Positions 33,747-45,400 of a stretch of 64,000 bases of DNA are shown here, one piece after another. The translations under genes and the position numbers were made by a program. Location: positions 248,001 to 312,000 of the forward strand of contig VXAA01001467.1 in assembly GCA_013399115.1 (NCBI GenBank). Direction: 5' to 3'. The notes beneath the pieces were generated by a model. The model was not told the origin of the DNA, ran no database searches, and worked only from the letters and a program-made list of their open reading frames with translations. This DNA is from Anseranas semipalmata. Lineage: Eukaryota; Chordata; Aves; Anseriformes; Anseranatidae. Within the stretch, counting starts at the first letter, position 1. Every line of letters starts with the position of its first letter.

Positions 33747-36700
33747 GCCACCTCTCCATGATTTCTGACCCCCATTTCAGCAGAGGTTGTGTGCTCAGTC
33801 ACACCTTCTGGAGGTTTTTGTGACTTTTTATAGGAAGAAAATTCTTTGGTTAGTAAATATTAAGCACTGTCTGTCCTTGGTATGTACTTAGAACAAACTG
33901 CAGATAAATGCTTACAAATAATGATCTGTCCTAAGTATTGCATGAAGGTTTCCAAAAATAGTTGTCTATAAGTAAAAATAATCCTGAGGTTGTGTATTAA
34001 TAGAAGATGCTTCAGGTCTTCTCCTTCTGGCACAATAGAAGAACAAAAAATGAAAGGTCTAAAATATTTTCTGAAGAAACTACTGCTATGAGGGGATCTT
34101 GGTCTAAAAATACTTGAAGTCTTTTAAAAGGACCTACTTTCTGAAAGAATGCTGAGTACCCATCTTCCAAAAATTGAGTGATGTTGTGATGGCTTAAGTT
34201 CAACAGAAGTTGACATAGTCTTTTCCGTTGTCTTGGCCAATTTCTGTATTACTGTTATCTCACAAGCTGTGCACCATAACATGACACATCTAGCTGTTTT
34301 TTCCAATTCATTTTAATGTTTTTAAAGTGAAAGAAGTTAACAGTAGATGAGTTATTAACATGAAGGACTGAATACATATGGAGCTTTCAAAGTATTCCCT
34401 CCCCATTAAATTTCTGTGGAAATAATAATTGCTGTTTCATGTATTTATCATTTGGTATGGACTGCTTGTCTTGCTTGAAAACCTAGAGGCTCTGATTGAA
34501 ATTTCTCTCCATTGTGCTAGGTGCTGTACAGATGGAGACTATTGGACATCCTTTGTACCTTAGAGCTTGCATTCAGCAGCGACAAGACAGATGAAGGACA
34601 AGAAACCAGGAGAGGTTTGCCATACCCTGTTTTTTTTTTCACACTATCCTTTAGTACTTTGCTATCTTCCAGAAGTACCTTAAGTGATGTGATTAGTACT
34701 CATTGTGTGCAGTTATCTAGCTTTCTTTTCAAAGAGAAAAATTCACAAGGTTGTTGGTGTAGGGTTTTAAAGACCGTATTGATCCCTTCACTGTTTGCGT
34801 GTGGCAGTGGTGGCAAGGTCAGAGAGTGGCACTGGGCACAGGGAGGCTGAGGGCTGAGACAGGATTTTGCCCATCTACTTGTTTGTTTCGCAGATGGTTC
34901 TGCTGTGAGGGTGAGAAGCACCCCTGTGGGTGTGGATGACTCACCTGAGAAATAAAGTTTTGGAGAACCAGGCAATCTGCTAGGTGCCTGGGGCTGTGGA
35001 GACCAACGACATAGTCTCTGGACTCTTCCCATAGTCTTGACTCCGCTCTGTGAGAAGTTTTACCAGGGAAGATAGGGGAGTGTAGCAATGCTGTGTCAGT
35101 GGGACACTACGCGGTAGAGGAGCAAGGTTCCGCTGAATGCCATGCATTTCCTCCCAGTGAGATTTTGTGCCAGGTGTGCTGTGTTGCCAGGATCCAGGAG
35201 CTGCTGAGGATAGGGTGTCCTTTTCAAGCCAGACTGTCGTCCCTCAGCCTGGTGGCCCTCCTGGGTTCCCAGGTGCTAGTCACAAAATGACTGTGCTGTC
35301 TAAGTTACACCAGCCATGTGCAGTGTGTTATGAAGTTTTCCTCATTTTCGTTAGGCTGTAGACACATATTTTTCTACTGCTTTCTTCATACAGGCAATCA
35401 ATCCCCTCTGTGCTCAGGTATAGGGCCAGGACCCCCAGCTGCCTTTGGACCAGGGCTGGCATCTAGAGACACCCATGCTGTTTAAGCATGTTCTCTTCCA
35501 ATGCTCTGCCTTTGCATGTGTTTTTGATTTAATGTTTACCTTTCCAGGCATGTAACAAGTAGGCATCACAAAGCCTTTTAGACACACTTACTCTCTACTT
35601 CAGATAGTCCAAGAGGTCATGTACAGATTGAGACTGAACAGTGAAACATCTGCATATGCTTAACCTTGCTTCACTTTGGCATTGCTCTGAGTGTTCTTTG
35701 GGCTTTGATCAGACCTTTTTAATCAGTCCAGGATCTTTCCTCTTCCTCAATATCCTTGCACATGCCTGCTTCTCCAGAGTCTGAAGTCTCCTCACATTCC
35801 TGAAGTCAGTTTTTGCTTCTGTCTTTTCATTCTTAAACTCAAATGGCCAGTGAGAACCACCTTGTTTTTATAGCTATAGGTCCTCTTTGTCAAGGAGACT
35901 CTTGGTTAGTTAACAATACAATCCATGTAGCCTCAGGAGGTGATCTATTTGTTAGACTTGAAAAACTGGTTCACAATAGCCATTTCTTTGTGCGAGGAAC
36001 TCTGAATGGCATGGGTAATTACCTCTTAAAGAGAGAGCAAATAACCCCCATCTTCATAACAGAGTTTGCAGTATGCAAAATCCCTGCAGCATACTTAGAT
36101 TCCCAGATCATGGCACCCCAGGCTTTTGAGTTTCCAGGCGTTGCCCTGCTGCCTGTTTCTCAGCATCTTTATCCCATGAGGTATGGACTCCTGTCCTCTA
36201 GGTGCTGAAAAACAGCACAAGCTTCAGGCTCCTGAAAAGTTTCTAAACTGAGCATTAGATATATTTTTTAAAAGACTAGAGTCAAACTTAAATCTGCCTC
36301 TAGTTGACTGGAGCCTCTAAGGAAAGAAACTTACCAAGATACCTTTATATGCATATATCCCTTACTATAGTGTCCTGTCTAGAAGCTGCTATACTTAATT
36401 TTATTTGGTAGAGCTTTCTGGTGAATTATTTTCTTCCTCAGTAATTTCTCCGTTTAAGAACCCTCCTGAGAAATCTTTACTGTATTAACTTCAGCTTTGC
36501 TACATCTTTATCTTTAAATAGCTCTTTTAAATTTACTTAGGCAAATCTGGGGTTTTGTCTGTCTTCAATGGTATTAAAATAGTATCTGAAGGGGGTGTCA
36601 CCTGGGTAAGAAGACACACCACTAGACGATACTGTAAACGAGAGACAGATGGATTGCTGCTCAGAGACAACAAGATTATGGGTAGAAACCTGTTTACCTT

Positions 36701-39700
36701 TTGCAATACAGCCGCCAAGCTGAACAAGTCATCGGAACAGAACTGAGCTGAATAATGCATATCTCTACCAGTCTCTAATTCTCTCAGCTGCAGCAGAGGT
36801 TTTTTCACACCCAAACTCCTCTTCAGCATGCTTACAGAGTTACCTAGCCAGATTCAAATGCTGGAAAACACTTTTGGTTTGAGTTTTGCTTTGACATTTT
36901 GTTAGTGCAGACACGTTGGTGGCTAGCTACTAGAAGGGCTCCACTGTTTTTGCGAAGGCTGCCTTTTTCATAAATCACCTGGACATACCTAGTTATTTAC
37001 CTGGAGTGGATGGTCTCTCTCTGGGCTGTCAGAATGGTTCCTTCTAGTGGTGTTTGCGTGTCATAGGTAGGAACCAGGAGGACTTGCTAACCACACATAG
37101 GAAATAAACTTGCATGAAATTCAATATCAAAACCTGTCACAGCTACTTGGTTGCATTGCGCTACCACAGCAAAAAACAGCAAAAGCAACACCTGGTAGGG
37201 CAGCTGTAGTGGAGGCTGAACAGCTATTATAATTTCTTTTTCTTTTTTTACCAGAGCTGATTTTTGGGCTCAAGAACATTCTGGACTGAATGTTCATGCA
37301 CAATTTTTTTCTTTTTCTTCAGGTGATGAAAACAGAAGATCACTGTCATATGAGCTGTTTTGGGGGCTGGATTTTGTCAATCGTGTACTCAGTGGCAGTC
37401 TTTGTGGATGAGGCTAGGTCTGCTTTTTTGTCATTTTAGCAGAAAAGAAGAGGGAGCGAGTTATGCCTCAAATGGAGAATTTTTTGTGCTCACCCTTTGC
37501 ATGGTGAACGGACCTCTGATCTCAGTGGTGCTAATCTTGGCATAGGTAATTGCTTGCAGTAAGGTGGTAAAGAAAAGTCTTCCAATAGCTTGGCAGACTT
37601 ACAGATACTTGTGTGACTATGAAGTTACAGTTCAGGACAGTCTGTATCCTCACTGGATGCATCTGTCTTTCTTGGCAGGAGCTACCATTGCAGTGGTCCC
37701 CAGCAGACAGGTCCTCACATGGAGAACCTCCTGAATAAGCAGCACTGTGGGATGCAAACCTCTCCCACATTACAGTCTGCTCTTACATTAACTGAGAGAA
37801 AGACAAGTGTGAAGTCTGTGACTTAATAACAAAACAGAATGGTGTTTTACGCCTCTGGAAAGAAGGGGGATCGCTGCTTAGCCTCAGTTACAGATGGCTT
37901 AAATATGTTGATCCTGGACCACAGGGGTAAGAAAAAGCACAAGGTTTGGCCTTTCCATTTTTTATGACCAGTTTCAATACACTCAGTGTTAATCAGAGAA
38001 AACCAATTAATTAATTGCATAGGATTTTATGCTGTCTTCCCTATTTTTTTTTTTTTTCAGGAGAAATAGTGTTCATCAGACCAACAAACAAAATACTATA
38101 TGTCCTAGTCATAGTAGAGCAAGTTCTGCTTAGTATTACAGTTCAGCCTTGGAGCTGGACAAAAGCAAACAAAATCCCCAAATGTTGTGATGGGTTAAGA
38201 TGAAATGCTAACACACCACTTGTATCTCAGAAGAACTATAAAGGCAAAGCCTATGTGTCTTTTACGGTAGGCACAGGCCCTGGTCCCATCATTGGGTAGC
38301 TGGGAGCATTTATAGAGAACGGTGGAATCTAAAAACTCATGTAAGACTCTCTGATGTAGCGACGAAGTGGACTGCTTCTAGTGCTCTTCAAGGCAAGGAA
38401 GAAAGCAGAAACTGGGAGTAATGGGATGGTCAAATAGTTCTCCTTTAATGAAGTATTCTCCAAAGTGTTAGCTAAAGATCCTTTCTTACTTCTGGTGCAA
38501 TGAAGTATGTCTTGGGTGGTTAGACAAGCAGAAACTAGCCTGGGCATAACATGTGTACTTCCTTCTTCTCTGAGGGCAATGTGGTGCTGCTAGAGGTCAT
38601 CCTAGTTGTTCTCCCTGACCTCTTGGTTGATGACCACTGGCTGGGCTAATTCCCTCTGGAAGCAGCGGTATGACGTGGAGCAGCAGCATACAGCTCAGGG
38701 GTGCGCCTAGCACCACATTTTCTCGCTTCCAGGATGCAATGATCTCATCCTTTGCGAGAGATGTTACAGTCCTGGCTGATTCTGTACGTGAGGAAATGTG
38801 TTTGCTCCTCACTGCTGTTACAGGAGTAACACAAGGCCAGTGGCATGGCAGCTCTCAGACTGCAGAGGAAGGCTGAGTGCAGCCCACTTGCCCCTGCCTG
38901 GTGGGGCAGCATGCATTTGAGGTCCAAACCAGGGCTGCAACTCCAACATCAGGGCCAGGCTGCATCTGCACACCCACTCCCATTGTGGGATTGTCCAGGG
39001 ACAGGTTTTGTTGGAAAGCACATCTCCATCTGACATCGGTGGGGTCTTTCTCTCAAACCGAACATTAGGCAGCTATCAAAGTGCCGTTTGTGAGCAAGAT
39101 TCATGAACTAATTAGTCACTGTGCCCATTAATCAGAAAGACTAGAAATAATTCAGCAGAATTCATGCTGTCAGCAAGGATGAGAAGAGCCCTCTCTATGA
39201 CAGCTTACCTTGCATTTTGATCATTAGGTGATTCGGAGTTTAGCCCATCCGTCTTGTTTATCTGCCCTCAGGGGAAAATAATCCCTGCATCCTAGCCATC
39301 TCGACAAGTTTGAAATTCAAACATATTTTCAGTTCTGTCAGTAAAATATCAAATGGGCACATTCGGGTGAGTATTGACACACAGCAGTGCTGGTGCCTTT
39401 TTTTCGAATGTATTGTAAACAAATCCTTCCTTTCTCTGCTGCTGCACTGCATGTGGTAGCTCAGCACCATCTTAGCAAAAGTGAAGGGTGGAGTGAATGC
39501 GCAGGTCATTAAAAAATAGTTGAATTGAAACATTCTAATTATTCCTAGCAGCATTCCCAAGACCAGCCAAAGGCATTCCCCAGTGTAACTCCACCTTCTT
39601 GTGTCTTGGGTGAGATTTATTTACATGTGCTTGAGTAAGAGATACATCTTAAAATAATCAAGCCAGTGTTTATTTTGGCTTTCCTTGCATCTTTTTTCCC

Positions 39701-40432
39701 CATGTCAGAAATCCATCCAGAGCCTGTGCAGTAAAATATTTCTTTAACAGATGCATACCACACTGTTGGTATGAAGTAGATTGGTCACTCTAGAAAGCGT
39801 ACGCTAACAAGGCAGTAACAGATGGTCTCAAATCTTGGTACGGAGTTGTTGTGGCTGCTGTTTTTTCATTAAGCATTAATTGCTGGAGGTGGAAATCGTG
39901 CATCTCAGTGTGCCAAAGCCCAGAGACGGGTCTCACTGTGTAACTGGGATGCAGAGAGTGGAGCAGAGAAGAGAGAAGTCTGGCTGGAAACCTGGGACGC
40001 AGTGTATCTGTGCCCTTTACTGGAAGGACTGTCTGTCATCTCCATTTCAGGACTCACTGTCTGAGATGCAAAGGAATTTCAACACATAGCAGGGAAGGCT
40101 CACCAGACTTTCAGGGACTGGAAGCAATTTGGGAGGTAAAATGAGTTGTCCCTCTAAAGAAAGTCTGTCTGAGAGGAGCTGTTGGCCTGCTTGAGGTCAT
40201 ATGAACATGCAGTTGAAAATGACGTAATGGGAACATGAGCCACGCCAGGAGTATGCTCGGTTGTGCTGTATACATTCTCTATTTAATATTTGTACTGCTA
40301 CCATGTGAAGCACTGGATCCCAAAGATACTGGTATCAAGTTCCTATTGTCCTGTGGAATGTTTATGGAAAAATGTTCTTTTTAATACCCCTTTTTTTTCC
40401 CATAGAAAGCATTCTTCTTCCCATATTATTTA

Positions 40433-40452
40433 CCCCCCCCCCCAAAAAAAAA
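40433..40452. repeat. C11-A9 homopolymer junction
   Basis: Eleven C followed directly by nine A and then GAA units. The minus strand carries a G11 run that could join a quadruplex. Confidence 0.85.
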
Positions 40453-41874
40453 GAAGAAGAAGAAAAATCAAAGAGTCCCTTGACTTACCAAAGAAATCTA
40501 CCATACCAAAATCTTGGTAGAACTACTATCACTGGTGAAAAAAGGAATCTACACCATTAATCCTGTACCTCAGCTACCATTTATTGGTGGGATTATAGCT
40601 TTTTCTTAACGTCATTTTGGTTTCTGCACTTTTATGCTATTCTTACTGTTCTATATACTTTCCTCATCCATTCTTCTATTGTCACAAGATGCTTCTCCTT
40701 AGGTTAAGCCTTCCTATATAATTTAACCTGTTGTTCCTTTATGGGAAATGCAGATTAAAGGTGGCATCTGTCTGTTGCATATACATGTCAAGTACAGAGT
40801 TTCATGACTGCATTGCTGCTCCAGCCTTATGATAGATCTGGGTAGTGCTTTTGGGCTTTCTACCCTAAAAAGACTTCAGGCTTTAGCTGGGGCAGGATTT
40901 TCTTTCCCTGTAACTCTTTTTGATTTTTCAGGTAAAATCATCTGATTCCAGGCCGTATATATAAACATAGCACAATATATCTAATAAGTAGCAGAGCTTA
41001 GAAATCCAGACTTGGTGTCCTGGCTGTGTTCCTGTTTCTGCTGTTACATACTGCCTTCATCAGCTGCCTGTGCAGTATCACTTCTGGAGAACTTATTGTA
41101 GCGTCATTACATTTTTCATCTGTCTTGAAGTCTTGATAGGTTCATCCACTTTCATTTTGGGATGGTGGAAGAAGAACAAATCAAAAACCTCTGACAAATA
41201 TCAAAATGTCCTCGTGTTGTCAGAATGAAATGTATCGGTGCTTCAAAAGGCAGGATAAAAATTTCATGTTTTGACTTTTTAATTTCATATTATGTATTAT
41301 AATGTAACATAAAAAACTAGGTCAAAATTAATTTCATACTGGCACGAGCTAGTGGAGTTTTACCTGTAGGCTGTAATTTTTTTTGGAGTGAAAGGTTTCA
41401 TATATGTGTAAGAAGATACTGCTCTCCCTTTTTGTGATTCCTCTTATCAGTCTCATTATGCTTTTGTGTGATCCTTCTTTGTGCTATACCTTACATATTG
41501 TTAGCATTTACTCCTTGTGATGCACAGGTTCTGATAATTAGAAGTTTCCAAAACATTTTTCATTTTTAGGATTACTTCTTCTCCCATTTTTTAAAACATC
41601 CTTAGGAATTACAGGTTAGGTAGAACTTGGAAAATTTTCATGTTTTGAAGCTTTAAGCAGTGCTGTTTGATTAGTTTGGGGCTGTCAAGAGCACAAACTG
41701 TCCAAACCAACGAGGTGACTGAGCCTTCCTGATGATGTAAATATGCATCAGTTCCCAGAGGTGCATAGCTCAGACCTCTTCACTGATGAATAGGAAAACC
41801 CTGCTGCTGCTTCTGTTACAGTAAATTAGCAGGAGAAAGAGACATGGTGAGGTAAAAGGAGAAAGAGAAAATGA

Positions 41875-42308
41875 CCTGTGAGACTGAGGAGCGGCTGAGG
41901 TCACTTGGCCTGTTCAGCCTGGAGAAGAGGAGGCTGAGGGGAGACCTCATCGCAGTCTACAACTTCCTTGCGAGGGGGAGCGGAGGGCCAGGCGCCGACC
42001 TATTCTCCTTAATCACCAGTGATAGAACCCTCGGCAATGGTGTCAAGCTGAGGCAGGGGAGGTTTAGGTTGGACATTAAGAAGAGGTTCTTCACTGAGAG
42101 GGTGGTTGCACACTGGAACAGGCTCCCCAGTGAAGTAGTCACTGCACCAAGCCTGTCTGAATTTAAGAGGCGTTTGGACTGTGCACTTAGTCACATGGTC
42201 TAAAATTTTGGGTAGACCTGTGCAGTGCCAGGAGTTGGACTCGATGATCCTTATGGGTCCCTTCCAACTCGGGATATTCTGTGATTCTGTGATTCTGTGA
42301 TTCTGTGA
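41875..42308 (+). mobile_element. CR1 LINE, 5'-truncated copy with intact 3' end
   Basis: The plus-strand frame 41871-42203 encodes the C-terminal end of the CR1 ORF2 reverse transcriptase without interruption. Landmarks in order are [58 protein letters not shown] and [12 protein letters not shown] short 3' UTR follows, with GGAGTTGGACTCGATGATCC and CCTTCCAACTC, and then four ATTCTGTG octamers at 42275-42308, the diagnostic CR1 terminus. Only the last 430 or so bases of a 4-5 kb element are present, so it cannot move by itself. A 12-bp direct repeat, GTAAAAGGAGAA, flanks it at 41852-41863 and 42316-42327. Confidence 0.95.
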
Positions 42309-42381
42309 AGGAAGAGTAAAAGGAGAACATAGTAAGAATTGGTCTGAATAAAACAAACTTTCTTTGTGTTACTTGGAGCTG

Positions 42382-42470
42382 TTTTTTTTTTTTTTTTTTT
42401 TTTTACAGGGGAAGGATGTTTAACAGTTATAGAAAAGGTTCTTTTTTTTTCTTTTTTTCTTTTTTTTTTA
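42382..42470. repeat. Two T-rich tracts 3' of the CR1
   Basis: A T23 run at 42382-42404 and a T-rich stretch with single Cs at 42441-42470. They lie 70 and 130 bases after the CR1 terminus and are not part of the element. Confidence 0.85.
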
Positions 42471-45400
42471 AGTCACTATTTGTTTAAAGTAACTTTTAGT
42501 ATTGCTCTTATTCCATTAGCAGTCAGTCCTTCCAGCTAGTCAGTTGTTAGTGCACATTTTGACCATCCATCTTCAATTATCCATTAATGCTTTCTCACAG
42601 AGTGCGCAGAAGGTATACACCGATGGCTAATGCACATTCTGTTGGTTGCTCTTTGGTGGTCTTTCATCTTTTCCAGTTGAAGCAGTTGTTATCTACCTGC
42701 CTGAGGTGTAAGTGTGCATTGAAGTCAGTGGAAGAAGACTGATGCATGCTGTTGGTTCCCTCTTCCCTCACAGATGTTCTGGATGCCCTTGGGTGTCACA
42801 CTTACAGCCTCTGTCTGCCTCGGTCCGTATCTGCTTGAAAGGTGATGATAGTATTTCCTTTGTTTACTTACCCTGCAAACTAGTCTTTTGCAAGAGTTGC
42901 CTTTAAGAACTGTGACCTCATGAAGCCTTAAAATATTATTATAGCGTAACGAAGATTAGAAGAAAAATTCTGGTCGAGTAACATATTCTTCCCCTTAGAA
43001 AGATGGCTGCCCATTTCCCAAAGAAAAGAAAGGCATTAATATATTTAATTTTTAATTAAAGATTTTTTTTTATTCAGTTTAAAATGTAAAGATTTTTATC
43101 ATGTTATGGAAATCTTTTATAGATGACCAGTGTATTCAAGTGGCACATACTAGTTGGTCCAATATCTGTTCTGACTTTCCAGGCTAAAAGGTGATGACCT
43201 TCATCTTATCCATGGAAATTTTTAGAGCAATCCCCATGCTTTTCTTTCTGCAAAACATACCAAACATTATTTAAAGCTGTTAAGGAGATGAACAGTGTAT
43301 CGGGACCATATTGCTCTCCTATCATCTGGCATAATGGCTTTCTTTTTGCCATTTAAGATTAAAACACATATGGAACTTGCTTTAATTTGACACTTTTATT
43401 TTCTGAGTTGCTGAGTTCCAGTTTCAGCTGGGATGTCACATTAATTCTGTTTAAAACTTGGGGAGCAAGCAGGTTGATTTGAGTTAACTGTGTACTGTAT
43501 AATGATTCTGAGCTTAAGCAGTGTTATCTCCAGCAAATGTCTTTGCTACAATAGTAATCTGTGTGGAGCCCTGGAGCAATTCTTGGCTTTTTTGCTCATA
43601 TCACTTCACTATCAAAGCTGAAATGATTAATATTCACAGGAAAAAATATATTTTCCCACAGCAAATCTTCCTTTCTATTTCTATTTGGTAGAACCAAGCC
43701 TTCTGCATACATTATATGGATCAGCTAGAACCAGTCTGAGGAGTGAGGATGTATATCTGTAAAGTGCTACAAACACATCACTGCGGTAATCAGAAAGGAA
43801 TTGTAAACATGGCCACATTCCTAGCAGACTTACCTTTTATTTTCTGAGGCCAAAGACCTGAGCGGCTTTTGGTCTTGGTTCTCCTGTTAGCTATGGTAAT
43901 ATGAAATCAAGAATGGTGCACTTTAACAGACAGGGTTTCTATTGTGTGGAAGTGGGGCAAGTGAAAATCGAATTACCTCCCTTTGTCACTGTGAGAGCAA
44001 TGCTGCTCCGCATGGTACCTTTAGATAGACAACAGCTGCCATGCTGCAGCCCTGCTTAGCGGCATCCAGGGGTTTGGCCATGCTTGTGGTGTGGCCCAGG
44101 CACATGTAGAACCAGTCAAGTCCACCTACAAGGACCACGGTTTTCAAGGTCACATGCTGACTGAATTGCTCCCTAGCCCTGCAAGTGCTCTGCACTTCTG
44201 AAATAAGGCCAGTCTAAAATGAGTTCCCAGTTACGCATATAGGGGTCTAAGATAACTGCCCTTTGAAAACAGAGAAACAAAGAAGCCCAGACTTGGCTCA
44301 GGTGCATGAGCTGATTTCCAAAAGCTTGTTTCAAGAGGGGCTTAAGCTGGTTTCAAAGCCTGCTGTAATCGCTAGAAATCTTTGCACTGATCAGGTGGGC
44401 TTTAGATGACATCCCAGAAGCCAGTGCTTTGTGGGAGGAGAGTATTTGGTTGAGAATTCACTTGAATCTTCTATTGTGAAAAAGGCAAGTGGTCATCAGA
44501 GCACACTTCACCCTGCAAAGGCAAATAACCTCTTTGCTTTCGAGAGCCCTTTGTTTTCTACCCATTTCAACTTAACGGCTGTATATAAATGTATGTAGTA
44601 TTTTATATATATTTGTAAACACTGTCAGTTTGTTTATATATCTATATAGGTGTATATTTTTGCTGGATTTTATCTGATTTTATTAACTTTGGGATGGGTA
44701 ATCTTAGTTCTAATGTTTCTTTAATATACTTTGAGATGACTTGGCAGATAGAGTGCAAAAGTTTCAGATGCTATAATTCTTCTAAATACAAAAGGCTACC
44801 ATGAGGACTGTCCAAAGCTTAGTGTATAGTGGGACTCATGGAGCCAGCTTCCTACATGCAGGAATGCTACAAAAGAGGAAGGATACTCTGCACAAGATGG
44901 ACACTTGGAGGATTTAACTCTGAATCTGGCCTGGGCATGAAGCAGAAGCGAGACTGACCTGCTGGAGTACCAAATACAGCCCGTATCTGAAGAGAAGGAA
45001 GAGATGGGTCAGACCCAGTCACCTAGCCCAAGGCTGGCAACACAACGCTGAAGCTGAGGGACATCTCTGTATAGATGGCTGCCAGAGGAGCTGAGAGTGT
45101 TGTTCCTTGTGTAGGGTGTTTCAAGCTTTTGTGCTGCAGGATCCCGCTGAGTGAGTGCACAACGTAGGGATTTTGTGCACGTTGCATTCCTCCTACTTGG
45201 AGTAGGCCTTTGCTGACATTTCTGTGTACCCTGCAAAGCGGGTCTGTGCGGGAAGGAGGCACCTGTATAGGGACTGGCGCGTCCAGGTTTCCCAGGAAGC
45301 TTACAGCCTATCTATAGGAGCCATCTGTGTGGGGAGCTGGCACTATGGGCCCTCACCCCAGAGAAAGAAAAATCCTCAGATTTAGCAGGTATGACTGTAA

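Larger units (their letters stand above)
30893..41870. other. Gene-free intergenic stretch
   Basis: No gene was recognised. It contains a poly(T) (31395-31424), an (AAAC)n (33723-33746), another poly(T) (38044-38057) and a C11-A9 run (40433-40452). Open frames of up to 121 codons (for example 35843-36208) have no recognisable domain. A homeodomain-type motif patch at 39061-39190 is noted as a possible conserved element. Confidence 0.55.

Noticed and set aside
35843..36208. 121-codon plus-strand ORF
   Set aside because: No recognisable domain, splice context or neighbouring exon, and its length is within chance for this composition.
38044..38203. Poly(T)-CAG followed by an open frame as a splice acceptor and exon
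   Set aside because: T runs followed by CAG arise often by chance; the downstream peptide is not recognisable and no matching donor or partner exon was found.
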